Assembly: GCF_000620785.1 (NCBI RefSeq)
Contig: NZ_JIAI01000004.1
Location: forward strand, 496,001 to 560,000
Direction: 5' to 3'
From: Actinospineispora acaciae DSM 45401
GTDB taxonomy: Bacteria; Actinomycetota; Actinomycetes; Mycobacteriales; Pseudonocardiaceae
DNA: 64,000 nt
Shown here: positions 8,252 to 16,079 of the stretch, in pieces
Layout: each line of letters opens with the position of its first letter
How positions within the stretch are numbered: position 1 is the stretch's first letter
The notes under the pieces: generated by a model
What the model was told of the DNA's origin: nothing
Seen by the model: the letters and a program-made list of their open reading frames with translations, nothing else
The model's database searches: none
Program-made: the position numbers and the translations under genes

Positions 8252-8887
8252 CTAACAAAGGTCGCGCCGAGCGGCCGGGTAGAGATCGGCGATCGCGGCG
8301 AGTACTGCTTCGCGGGCGCGCGCCGGGGCGGTGACCTCGACGAGCACGTAGTAGGCCAGGCCCTCGGTGAGCGCCACCAGACGGACGGCGGCGTCTTCCG
8401 GGTCGACGTGGGCGGGGATGAGCCCGTCGGCCTGGTCGGTGCGGAGCAGGTCGGCGAGCGTGCCGTGCAGCCAGGCGTAGTCCGCGCGCAGCCGGGCGGC
8501 GATGCGGGCGTCGGAGAGGGCGAGCGCGGTGAACCACTGCCGGACCCGCAGGTGGACGACGGTGGTGGCGTCGCGCGGGACGAGGTCGGTGAGCACGGCG
8601 GTCAGCGTCTCGCGCGGGCTCCGCCCGGTCTCCGATTGTTCGGACGCGGCGGCGATGCGGGCGGTGGCAAGCTCGTTGCCACGCTCGAACGCGGCCTCCA
8701 TCAGCGCCTGTTTGGTCGGGAAGTAGTGCTGGACGCGGCCCGCCGAGACGTTCGCCCTGGCCGCGACCTCGGTCAGGGAGACCGCCGCCAGCCCCCGGTC
8801 CGCGACGACCGCGAGCACCCCGTCGGCGATCTCGCGGCGCCGCTGGTCGTGCGCGGTGCCGACGCCCCGGGTGCGCCGTGCCTCCAT
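8252..8887 (-). CDS. TetR-family transcriptional repressor
   Basis: This 211-residue protein has a TetR HTH at about residues 15-60 (IADGVLAVVADRGLAAVSL, then EVAARANVSAGRVQHYFPTK) and a helical ligand-binding C-terminal domain. I start at ATG 8887, preceded by AGGAG; an in-frame GTG start 15 codons upstream is possible. It is divergent from the MFS exporter at 9003, with a 16-bp palindrome between them, and upstream of the PrpD gene, so it probably represses the exporter and its own operon. Confidence 0.9.
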   Translation of the reverse strand: MEARRTRGVGTAHDQRRREIADGVLAVVADRGLAAVSLTEVAARANVSAGRVQHYFPTKQALMEAAFERGNELATARIAAASEQSETGRSPRETLTAVLTDLVPRDATTVVHLRVRQWFTALALSDARIAARLRADYAWLHGTLADLLRTDQADGLIPAHVDPEDAAVRLVALTEGLAYYVLVEVTAPARAREAVLAAIADLYPAARRDLC

Positions 8888-8965
8888 AACCCGTACTCCT
8901 ACTCGATGTGGACACACTGCTTTGACGGCCACACCGTAGCTCGTTTACGCTCGTCGTCAGCAAAG

Positions 8966-8981
8966 CAATGTGATTACATTG
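8966..8981. promoter_or_regulatory. Putative TetR operator CAATGT-GATT-ACATTG
   Basis: A perfect 6-bp inverted repeat with a 4-base spacer lies in the divergent tetR-MFS intergenic region, 22 bases before the MFS ATG. It has typical TetR-family operator geometry and is placed to block exporter transcription. Confidence 0.55.
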
Positions 8982-9002
8982 ATTTACGAGGCAGGTGGGC
9001 AC

Positions 9003-10418
9003 ATGACGCGGAGCGATCGGGCGGGAGCGGTGCTCTGGCTGGCCTGCTGCGGCCAGTTCCTGGTGGTGCTCGACGTCTCGGTGGTGAACGTCGCGCTGCC
9101 GTCGATGCGGGCCGCGCTCGGTGTCTCCGAGGGCGACCTGCAGTGGGTGGTGAACGCCTACGCGCTGGCGTTCGGCGGGTTCCTGCTGCTGGGCGGGCGG
9201 TTGGCCGACGCATACGGCCGGCGGTGGGCGTTCGTGCTCGGGCTCGCGCTGTTCGGCGCGGCCAGCCTGGCCGGCGGCCTGGCCGGCACGGCGGGGACGC
9301 TGATCGCGGCGCGCGGCGCGCAGGGGCTCGGCGCGGCGATACTGGCGCCGGCCACCCTGACCGTGCTGACCGCGAGCTTCCCCGAAGGCGCGCGCCGGAC
9401 CCGTGCGCTGGCGGTCTGGACGGCGGTCAGCGTCGCGGGCGGAGCGGCCGGCAACCTGGTCGGCGGGGTGCTCACCGACTACCTCTCCTGGCGGGCGATC
9501 CTGCTGGTCAACGTGCCGGTCGTCGCGGTGTGCGGGGTGCTCGCCGTCCGTGTCCTGGACGCGACGGCGGCGGCCGGGGGTCCGGGGCGGCGGCCGGGCA
9601 TCCGCATCGACCTGCCGGGCGCGGCGCTGGTCACCGGCGGGCTGGTGCTGCTCAGCTTCGGCGTCGCGCGGGCGCGGGATCTCGGCTGGGGCGCCGCGGT
9701 GCCGGTGGCCGCGATGGCGGCGGCGGTGCTCGCGCTGGCCGGGTTCGTGCTGGTGGAGGCGCGGTGGGCGGCGGCGCCGCTGATGCCACCCCGGTTGTTC
9801 CGGCGCCGCCCGATCTGGCTGGGCAACGTGCTGATGCTGCTCGCCGGCGGCTGTTACCAGGCGCCGATGTGGTACTTCCTGACGCTCTACATGCAGGACG
9901 TGCTGGGCTACTCCGCCGTGCAGGCCGGCCTGGGGTTCCTGCCGCACACGCTGCTGACGGTGGCCGTCGGCCTGTGGCTGACGCCCCGGCTGATGGCCAG
10001 GGTCCAGCACCGGGCGCTGATCACGGTCGGGGCGCTGCTGGCCGCCGCCGGGTTCTGGTTGCAGAGCCGCATCACTCCGGACGACGGTTACCTCTCCGGC
10101 ATCCTCGGGCCGGCGGTGCTGGTCTCCGTGGGCGGCGGGCTGTTCAACACCCCGCTGACCACCGCCGTCACCTCCGGGGTCGACCCCGCCGACGGTGGCG
10201 CCGCCGCCGGCATGATGAACACCGCCAAGCAGGTCGGCGGCGCGCTCGGCCTGAGCCTGCTGATCACGCTGGTCGCGGGCACGGGGCGGGCGTTCGTGAT
10301 CATGGCGGCGGCGATGGTGCTGGTCGCGGCGCTCGCTACGGCGCTGCCCGGCCGCCGGGACCGACGCCGGCGCGCCCCAGGATGTCCGGCAGTCCGTGCT
10401 CGAAGCCGAACGCCATGA
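9003..10418 (+). CDS. MFS drug exporter, DHA2 (14-TM) family
   Basis: This 471-residue integral membrane protein belongs to the EmrB/QacA proton antiporter group. The first segments show the family signature LDVSVVNVALPSM, followed by WVVNAYALAFGGFLLLGGRLADAYGRR (motif A), and motif C-like GGAAGNLVGGVLTDYLSWRAI. About 14 hydrophobic segments are visible. ATG 9003 follows an AGGTGG ribosome binding site; the longer reading from 8970 would start inside the TetR operator. The 3' end overlaps the convergent metF-like gene by 83 bases. Divergence from tetR suggests ligand-induced export of a toxic or secondary metabolite. Confidence 0.92.
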   Translation: MTRSDRAGAVLWLACCGQFLVVLDVSVVNVALPSMRAALGVSEGDLQWVVNAYALAFGGFLLLGGRLADAYGRRWAFVLGLALFGAASLAGGLAGTAGTLIAARGAQGLGAAILAPATLTVLTASFPEGARRTRALAVWTAVSVAGGAAGNLVGGVLTDYLSWRAILLVNVPVVAVCGVLAVRVLDATAAAGGPGRRPGIRIDLPGAALVTGGLVLLSFGVARARDLGWGAAVPVAAMAAAVLALAGFVLVEARWAAAPLMPPRLFRRRPIWLGNVLMLLAGGCYQAPMWYFLTLYMQDVLGYSAVQAGLGFLPHTLLTVAVGLWLTPRLMARVQHRALITVGALLAAAGFWLQSRITPDDGYLSGILGPAVLVSVGGGLFNTPLTTAVTSGVDPADGGAAAGMMNTAKQVGGALGLSLLITLVAGTGRAFVIMAAAMVLVAALATALPGRRDRRRRAPGCPAVRARSRTP

Positions 10419-11259
10419 GGTGCACGCCGGCCACCCCGGGGACCTCGGCCAGCCGCTGGATGGTCTCCACGCACAGCCGGATGCCCTCCTCGGCGAACCG
10501 GTCGGCGGGCACCCCGCGCAGCCGGCGGGCGACCTCGTCGGGCACGTGCACGCCCGGCACGCCGTCGCTGAGCAGCTCCAGCGCCCGGGGCGAGCGGATC
10601 GGGCCGACCCCGGCGAGCACGGCGCAGCGCTCGGCGACCCCGAGGTCGCGCAGACCTCCCATCCAGCGCTCGAACGCGGCAACATCGAACACGTACTGGG
10701 TCTGCACGAACTCCGCGCCGGCCTCGACCTTCTTCGCCAGCCTCCCGGCCCGCAGCGCGATGGGCGGCGCGAACGGGTTCTCCACCGTGCCGATCAGCCA
10801 GTCCGGCCGCGCGGACAGCTCCTCCCCGGACATGAGCACGCCGTCGTCGCGCAGGGTGCGTGCGGCCCACACGAGCTGCACCCCGTCCAGGTCGAACACC
10901 GGCATCGCCTCGGGATGGTCACCGTGGCGCGGATGGTCACCGGTCAGCAGCAGCACGTGCGGCACGCCCAGCGCGCCGGCCGCGAGCAGGTCGGACTGCA
11001 GCGCCATCCGGTTACGGTCCCGGCAGGTCAACTGCATGATCGGCGCCAGCCCGGCGCGCTGGCAGAGCACGCTCGCGCCCAGGCTGGACATCCGCACCCT
11101 GGCGCCCTGGTTGTCGGTCAGGTTCGCCGCGTCCACCCAGCCGCGCAGCAGCCCCGCCTTGCGCTCGATGCTCGCCGGGTCGGCCCCGCGCGGCGGCCCG
11201 ATCTCGGCGGTGACGGCGAACCGCCCCTCGGCGAACGCCGCCCGCAGCCCACCAGCCAC
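10336..11259 (-). CDS. Methylenetetrahydrofolate reductase-like protein
   Basis: This 307-residue TIM-barrel protein matches MetF: FAVTAEIGPPRGAD (N-terminal strand with the catalytic-type Glu), ANLTDNQGARVRMSS, IMQLTCRDRNRMALQSDLL, VLLLTGDHP, and EFVQTQYVFD. The GTG start at 11259 has GAGGAGG about 7 bases before it. The enzyme would reduce 5,10-methylene-THF with FAD for methionine synthesis or C1 metabolism. The opening segment and length (family about 290-310) fit the stand-alone actinobacterial type. Its 3' end is antisense-overlapped by the MFS gene. Confidence 0.88.
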   Translation of the reverse strand: MAGGLRAAFAEGRFAVTAEIGPPRGADPASIERKAGLLRGWVDAANLTDNQGARVRMSSLGASVLCQRAGLAPIMQLTCRDRNRMALQSDLLAAGALGVPHVLLLTGDHPRHGDHPEAMPVFDLDGVQLVWAARTLRDDGVLMSGEELSARPDWLIGTVENPFAPPIALRAGRLAKKVEAGAEFVQTQYVFDVAAFERWMGGLRDLGVAERCAVLAGVGPIRSPRALELLSDGVPGVHVPDEVARRLRGVPADRFAEEGIRLCVETIQRLAEVPGVAGVHLMAFGFEHGLPDILGRAGVGPGGRAAP

Positions 11260-11355
11260 CGCCGGCCTCCTCGACTCGCGCGCGTGCCCGCAGCGTCGCA
11301 TCCGGCCGCGCACCGCGTCTTCGGCTCGCCGGCCAACCCGGGCAAGATCCCCCTT

Positions 11356-12531
11356 GTGACATCGACCAACTCGACGCCCGACCGCGTCCGGCCCATCGCT
11401 GTGGCGGTGGTCGGGATGGGCTGGATGGGCCGCGTCCACGCCCAGGCCTACGTCCGGGTGCGTCACCACTTCCCCGACCTGCCGCTGCGGCCGGAGCTGG
11501 TGGCCGTCGCCGATCCGGAGCCCGGCCGGGCGGAGGAGGCGGCCGCCCGGTTCGGGTTCGCCACGGCCACCCGTGACTGGCGCGACGTCGCCGAGGACCC
11601 CACGGTTGCGGCGGTGAGCGTCACCACCCCCAACTTCCTGCACCGCGAGGTCGGCGCCACGCTGGCCTCGGCCGGCAAGCACATCTGGATCGAGAAGCCG
11701 GTCGGGCTGTCCTCCGAGGACGCCCGCGCTGTCGCCGGCGCCGTCGCCTCGGCCGGGGTGGCCGGCACCGTCGGGTTCAACTACCGCAACGCCCCGGCCG
11801 TGGCCGCCGCCCGGGAGCTGATCTCCGGCGGCCGGCTCGGATTGATCACGCACGCCCGGTTCCGGCTGTTCAGCGACTACGCCGCGCACCCGGACGGCGC
11901 GCTGAGCTGGCGCTACGAACGCGAGCGCGGCGGCAACGGGGTGCTGGGCGACCTCGCCTCGCACGGCGTCGACCTGGTCCGGCACCTGCTCGGCGAGATC
12001 GACTCCGTGGTCGCGGACACCGCCGTCTTCATCGCCGAACGGCCTCGGCCCAGCGGCGCCACCGCCGGCCACACCCGGGGCGCCGGGCCTCTGGGTCGGG
12101 TCCAGAACGAGGACTACGCCTGCGCCCAGCTCCGGTTGGCCTCCGGGGCCAGGGTCGTGCTGGAGGCCAGCCGGGTCGCGGTGGGCGCGCAGAACGACTA
12201 CGGGTTCGAGATCCACGGCACCGAGGGCGCGCTGTCCTGGGACTTCCGCCGGATGAACGAGCTGGGCACCAGCCTGGGATCCGCGTACCAGGACCAGCCG
12301 GTGAGCACCGTCTACGTCGGCCCTGGGGACGGGGAGTACGCCGCGTTCCAACCCGGCGCGGCCAACGCGATGGGCTACGACGACCTCAAGGTCATCGAGG
12401 CCTGCCACTTCCTGCGCTCGATCGCCTCGGGGACGTCTCATGGCGCGACGCTGGAGGATGCCGTCCGTACCGCGGAGGTCCTGGACTCGATGGCCCGCTC
12501 CGCCCGCACCGGGACCTGGGTCACACTCTGA
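11356..12531 (+). CDS. Gfo/Idh/MocA family oxidoreductase
   Basis: This 391-residue protein has a Rossmann NAD(P)-binding domain at the N-terminus (VAVVGMGWMGRVHAQAY) and the family lysine motif WIEKPVG; the C-terminal alpha/beta domain contains the NGVLGDLASHGVDLVRHLLG stretch, where the conserved Asp/His bind substrate. Such enzymes oxidise or reduce sugars, inositols and related polyols. The start is GTG 11356, 96 bases from the divergent metF start. The MocR-type regulator follows after 26 bases on the same strand. Substrate unknown. Confidence 0.9.
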   Translation: MTSTNSTPDRVRPIAVAVVGMGWMGRVHAQAYVRVRHHFPDLPLRPELVAVADPEPGRAEEAAARFGFATATRDWRDVAEDPTVAAVSVTTPNFLHREVGATLASAGKHIWIEKPVGLSSEDARAVAGAVASAGVAGTVGFNYRNAPAVAAARELISGGRLGLITHARFRLFSDYAAHPDGALSWRYERERGGNGVLGDLASHGVDLVRHLLGEIDSVVADTAVFIAERPRPSGATAGHTRGAGPLGRVQNEDYACAQLRLASGARVVLEASRVAVGAQNDYGFEIHGTEGALSWDFRRMNELGTSLGSAYQDQPVSTVYVGPGDGEYAAFQPGAANAMGYDDLKVIEACHFLRSIASGTSHGATLEDAVRTAEVLDSMARSARTGTWVTL

Positions 12532-12557
12532 CCTGTCCACGCGTACCGTCGGATTTC

Positions 12558-13907
12558 ATGTCCGGCTCCGTCGACGCGCACCTGGACTGGTCGCCCGGCG
12601 GCGGGCGGTACGAGCTGGCGAAGGCCATCCGGGCCGCGATCAGGGACGGCCGCTGGCGCCCCGGCGACGTGGTGCCGTCCACCCGGGCGCTGGCGCGGGA
12701 CCTCGGCCTCGCCCGCGGCACCGTCACCAAGGTCTACACCGACCTGGCGGCGGAGGGATACCTGCGGACCGGCCAGGGCGCGCCGACCCGGGTGGCCACC
12801 GCGGGCGCCGAAGCGCTGGCCGCGCCCCGCCCCGGCGGCCGCGCCGAGCCCGCGCATCGTTGGACCCTGATGCCCGGCCGCCCCGACCCGTCGCTGTTCC
12901 CCCGGGAGCAGTGGCTGGCCGCGACCCGGCGCGTCCTGCAACACACACCGACCGAGAGCTTCGGGTACGGCGATCCGCGCGGCTCGTTGGTACTGCGTAC
13001 GACGTTGTCGGCGTACCTGGGCCGTAGTCGTGGCGTGCTGGCGGATCCGGCGCGGATGGTGATCTGCGCGGGGTTCAGCCACGCCCTGACCGTGCTCGGC
13101 CGCGCGCTGGGCGACATCGGGATCACCGAGACGGCCTTCGAGGACCCGTCGGTGGTCAGGTTCCGCTCGCTCGCGGCGGCGGCCGGGCAGCGGGTGGTGG
13201 GGGTGCCGGTGGACGGGCTCGGGCTGCGGGTCTCCTCGCTGGCCAGTCCCGCCGTGGTCGTGACGCCCGCGCACCAGTCCCCGCTCGGGGTCACCATGGC
13301 GCCGGCTCGGCGGACGGCGTTGGCCCGGAGTGGGGCTGTCGTTGTAGAGGACGACTATGACGGCGAGTTCCGCTTCGACCGCCAGCAGGTCGGCGCGCTG
13401 CAGGCGCTGAACCCGGAGAAGGTGATCTACGCCGGGTCGGCCAGCAAGACGCTCAGTCCGTCGCTGCGGCTGGGCTGGCTGGTGCTTCCTCGCTCGCTGG
13501 TCGACCCTGTGGTGGCCGCGCTGTCTCTCAGTGGCGCGCGGCCGCCCACGCTCGACCAGCTCACGCTCGCGGATCTGATCAGCTCGGGCGGGTATGACCG
13601 CCATGTCCGGAGGGCCAGGCTGGAGTATCGGGGGCGTCGCGACAGGCTTGTCGCCGCTCTCCCCTCCGGGCTGACGCCTCGGGGGATCTCGGCGGGGTTG
13701 CACCTCGTCATACCGTTGTCCGCCGCGGTCGAGGCCGCCGTCCCCGTCGCCGCTCGCCGCCATTCACTTGAGATCGCCACCGTTGGTTCGCAGCGGATCG
13801 GGGTCGGAGATGGGGTGGGTGGGGTGATCGTTGGCTATGGTGCGCCGCCGAAGCACGCGTTCGCTCCCGCGGTGGAGGTGTTGCTTGCGATGCTGAGGGG
13901 GCTTTGA
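12558..13907 (+). CDS. MocR/PdxR-type transcriptional regulator (GntR HTH fused to aminotransferase domain)
   Basis: This 449-residue protein joins a GntR winged HTH (about residues 15-80: LAKAIRAAIRDGRWRPGD...PSTRALARDLGLARGTVTKVY) to a fold-type I PLP domain. VEDDYDGEFRF is the typical motif, and the PLP lysine is K297 in GSASKTLSPSLRLGW. Known relatives sense PLP, GABA or other amines and control vitamin B6 or amine metabolism. No pdx genes are adjacent, so its target is uncertain; it may act on the oxidoreductase operon it sits in or on an outside gene. Confidence 0.92.
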   Translation: MSGSVDAHLDWSPGGGRYELAKAIRAAIRDGRWRPGDVVPSTRALARDLGLARGTVTKVYTDLAAEGYLRTGQGAPTRVATAGAEALAAPRPGGRAEPAHRWTLMPGRPDPSLFPREQWLAATRRVLQHTPTESFGYGDPRGSLVLRTTLSAYLGRSRGVLADPARMVICAGFSHALTVLGRALGDIGITETAFEDPSVVRFRSLAAAAGQRVVGVPVDGLGLRVSSLASPAVVVTPAHQSPLGVTMAPARRTALARSGAVVVEDDYDGEFRFDRQQVGALQALNPEKVIYAGSASKTLSPSLRLGWLVLPRSLVDPVVAALSLSGARPPTLDQLTLADLISSGGYDRHVRRARLEYRGRRDRLVAALPSGLTPRGISAGLHLVIPLSAAVEAAVPVAARRHSLEIATVGSQRIGVGDGVGGVIVGYGAPPKHAFAPAVEVLLAMLRGL

Positions 13908-14013
13908 GGTGGGGTTCGTTTTCGTGCGTGTCGTTGTTTGTTTCGTTCAACCATTCTGCCCAGCGTGCTGACCTGCTGGTTTACCCCCCAATTGTACCCT
14001 GACCTGCGCAAAC

Positions 14014-14042
14014 ATGGCAGACGGGCGCATTTTGTCCGCCAT
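14014..14042. terminator. Possible bidirectional terminator between convergent genes
   Basis: Imperfect hairpin ATGGC-A-GAC / GTC-C-GCCAT with a TTTT in the loop-proximal strand lies between the plus-strand MocR gene (ends 13907) and the minus-strand phosphotransferase gene (ends 14151). No gene is seen in 13908-14150. Confidence 0.35.
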
Positions 14043-14150
14043 CCGCTGCCACCTGTCACACACCGATTCGTGCCGGTTTCCCACGTCGTTCCCACGCGAG
14101 CCGGCGAATGACCTTTCCAGTCAGGGGGATCGGGTTCGACGGCCGGGCTC

Positions 14151-15053
14151 TCATCCTCGACCAGCCGAGCACACGGACACGGAAGGGATCGGTTCATCGG
14201 CTGCTGAAGGAACAGGGCGCCCCAACAAATCCGCAGCACGGTTGCGGAGCAGACCGACGAGCCCGAGATCGTCGCCGTGGGTGGCGCCGTGGAGGAGTTC
14301 GGCGATGACGACCAGTTCCGCGAATCGGCCGGCAGTTGTGTCGAGCAGGTCGGCGAACTCGCTGCGGACACAGGCGGCGGCTGCGGGTACGTGCAGGCTG
14401 TAGCTGTGGAGGGTGGCGGCGTCGTAGCCGGTCGGGGCGAGGCCCCAGCCTTCCCAGTCGAGTATGTGCAGGGTGGGTGCGCAGAGGTTGGCGTAGTGGA
14501 GGTCGCCGTGGGCTGTCGTCCAGGAGGAGGCAGCGATGTCGACAGGTTGGCCGAGGAACCGGGGCATGACCCAGTCGAGGTAGTTCTGATCGGTGGTGAA
14601 ACGGTCTGTAGCGACCGCAGCGACCTGATCGAGCGCGGTGCGTAGTGCTTTCCACCATGCTCGGGGAAGGTCAGCAGCGGTTGTAAGGGCTGGGGACGTT
14701 GCGATGGGGCGGACTGCTATTCGGTCGTAGAGTTCGGCGCGGTATTCCCATGGTTCGTCGCTCCAGTCGTGGCTGCGTTGGAGTCGTGGGCGTGGGACCG
14801 TTGGGGGGATCGTTCCCTCGGCGTCAATGTTGCCGTCCCAGAAGGTGGGGGCGATCTGCCCGGTGGGTGAGCACGCGAGGCGCAGCCAGGCTGGGCCGTG
14901 GGATGTGGATACGGGCTGGCTCAGTGTCCTGCCGCGCCAGCCCCATGCTTCGTACAGCGTGCGGTCGGCCTGTACACCCAGGATGTGGCGGGCATGGTGG
15001 TGGGCGGCACGCATCCGTTCGACGACCTGGTGGTCGCGCGGTTGGGCATGCAT
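14151..15053 (-). CDS. Aminoglycoside phosphotransferase (APH)-like kinase, last gene of the lanthipeptide operon
   Basis: This 300-residue protein has an APH/choline-kinase-type catalytic core: HGDLHYANLC (catalytic D184, Mg-binding N189) and LDWEGWG (Mg-binding D199). The N-terminal lobe, about 100 residues, is rich in aromatic residues and lacks an obvious glycine-rich loop. It starts one base after the stop of the stand-alone elimination protein, so it is almost surely in the lanthipeptide operon. A role could be phosphorylation of the peptide, of a small molecule for self-resistance, or none in the pathway; the sequence alone cannot decide. Confidence 0.78.
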   Translation of the reverse strand: MHAQPRDHQVVERMRAAHHHARHILGVQADRTLYEAWGWRGRTLSQPVSTSHGPAWLRLACSPTGQIAPTFWDGNIDAEGTIPPTVPRPRLQRSHDWSDEPWEYRAELYDRIAVRPIATSPALTTAADLPRAWWKALRTALDQVAAVATDRFTTDQNYLDWVMPRFLGQPVDIAASSWTTAHGDLHYANLCAPTLHILDWEGWGLAPTGYDAATLHSYSLHVPAAAACVRSEFADLLDTTAGRFAELVVIAELLHGATHGDDLGLVGLLRNRAADLLGRPVPSAADEPIPSVSVCSAGRG

Positions 15054-15054
15054 C

Positions 15055-16053
15055 TCAGAAGCCCCCCGGGTTCATCAGGGTCTCCCTCGCGGCCCGCGCG
15101 AGGATCGCCTGTGTTCGGGTGGGCAGGCCGAGGCGGTTCCAGTGGAAGATCACGTGGTTGGCAAGAACGTCGCGGATGCCGCGTTCCAAGGCTCCGTCGC
15201 GCGCGGCGTCTGCCAGTTGGTGGCCTGCCGTGGCGAACGCGCTGATCCAGGGCGCGAGGAAGCTCGCCGCCCCGTTCGGGCCGAACAGCGCGCCGGTGGG
15301 CGTTGTGTCGACGGTCATCAGTCGTTGGAGATCGGGGATCATGCCGCGTAGCCGTCCGGTGGGTACGTCGGGTCCGAGCGGGCGAAGTTGCTCGACGCGG
15401 TGCCAGACGTCGCCTTGTTCGAGTCCGTCCTGCCTGGCGTTGCGGAGCAGGGTTGTGCAGAGCAGGAGTGTCAGCTCCCGGCGGCCGACCAGGTTCGGGG
15501 CCGGGATGTCGTGGTGGCGTGGGTAGTCGAGGAGGATGCCTTTGCTGTCGGCGTGGAACAGGGTGTGGGCGATCTGCATGCCCTGTGGGCCACCGAAGGC
15601 CAGGGATTCGGGCTCGTAGATCGTCTCCCACCATCGGTTGGCGGCGCCGGTCGTGAGGAGGTTGTCCAGGATCGGAGCGAGCGCGAGCTTCATCGCGGTC
15701 ACGGTGGTGTCGGGTCCAGGACGGCAGCGGAGTCGCCAGCAGGGATGCTTGCGGATGAACCACCAGTCGGCCAGCACCCTGGCCTGTTGTGCCTCGTGCA
15801 AGCGGGGTCCAAGGTCGACGGTGGCGACCTGCTCGGCGGCGTTCCAGTCGGCGAACTGGATACGGACCTGATACCAGTCCGCCTCGTGGCGGCGCATTGC
15901 GAGCGCAGCGCGTCCGGCGGCCCGGTAGGTCTCGACCGCGTCGGCGAGGTCGCTGGGTTCCATGGGAACCTGGGCGGCGGCTTGTGCGACTGGGGTGCCG
16001 CTCAGGACGGCCAGCACGATGCTCTCCGTGCTCTCCCGGCTGGAACTCGTCAT
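15055..16053 (-). CDS. Stand-alone LanB-type elimination-domain protein (thiopeptide-type bacteriocin biosynthesis family)
   Basis: This 332-residue protein resembles the C-terminal (SpaB_C) glutamate-elimination domain of lantibiotic dehydratases. WYQVRIQFADW opens the domain, followed by WWFIRKHPCWRLRCR (family W-x-F-I-R...H-x-R-x-R pattern) and the typical ETIYEPESLAFGGPQGMQIAHTLFHADS block. About 55 helical residues precede the domain. The ATG at 16053 is chosen; a GTG at 16083 overlapping the LanC stop is also possible. LanB in this cluster already has its own elimination domain, so this second copy is redundant or specialised for another step or peptide. Confidence 0.85.
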   Translation of the reverse strand: MTSSSRESTESIVLAVLSGTPVAQAAAQVPMEPSDLADAVETYRAAGRAALAMRRHEADWYQVRIQFADWNAAEQVATVDLGPRLHEAQQARVLADWWFIRKHPCWRLRCRPGPDTTVTAMKLALAPILDNLLTTGAANRWWETIYEPESLAFGGPQGMQIAHTLFHADSKGILLDYPRHHDIPAPNLVGRRELTLLLCTTLLRNARQDGLEQGDVWHRVEQLRPLGPDVPTGRLRGMIPDLQRLMTVDTTPTGALFGPNGAASFLAPWISAFATAGHQLADAARDGALERGIRDVLANHVIFHWNRLGLPTRTQAILARAARETLMNPGGF

Positions 16054-16079
16054 CGTGGTGGCACCCTTCGTGTTGAGCT

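Noticed and set aside
7467..10685. Minus-strand open frame of about 1072 codons antisense to the MFS exporter
   Set aside because: Low-complexity Arg/Pro/Gly translation; the MFS reading on the plus strand has clear family motifs and membrane segments.
6728..11359. Very long plus-strand open frame (about 1543 codons) opposite the PrpD and TetR genes and running into metF
   Set aside because: Composition is Arg/Gly/Ala/Pro/His-rich antisense noise typical of GC-rich DNA; it covers well-supported genes of known families on both strands.
12438..13763. Minus-strand open frame of 441 codons across the MocR gene
   Set aside because: Antisense to a full GntR-aminotransferase fusion with the PLP lysine; translation is Arg/Gly-rich noise.
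13835..14371. Minus-strand 178-codon frame at the end of the lanthipeptide operon
   Set aside because: Overlaps the APH-like gene in another frame and has no domain or ribosome binding site.
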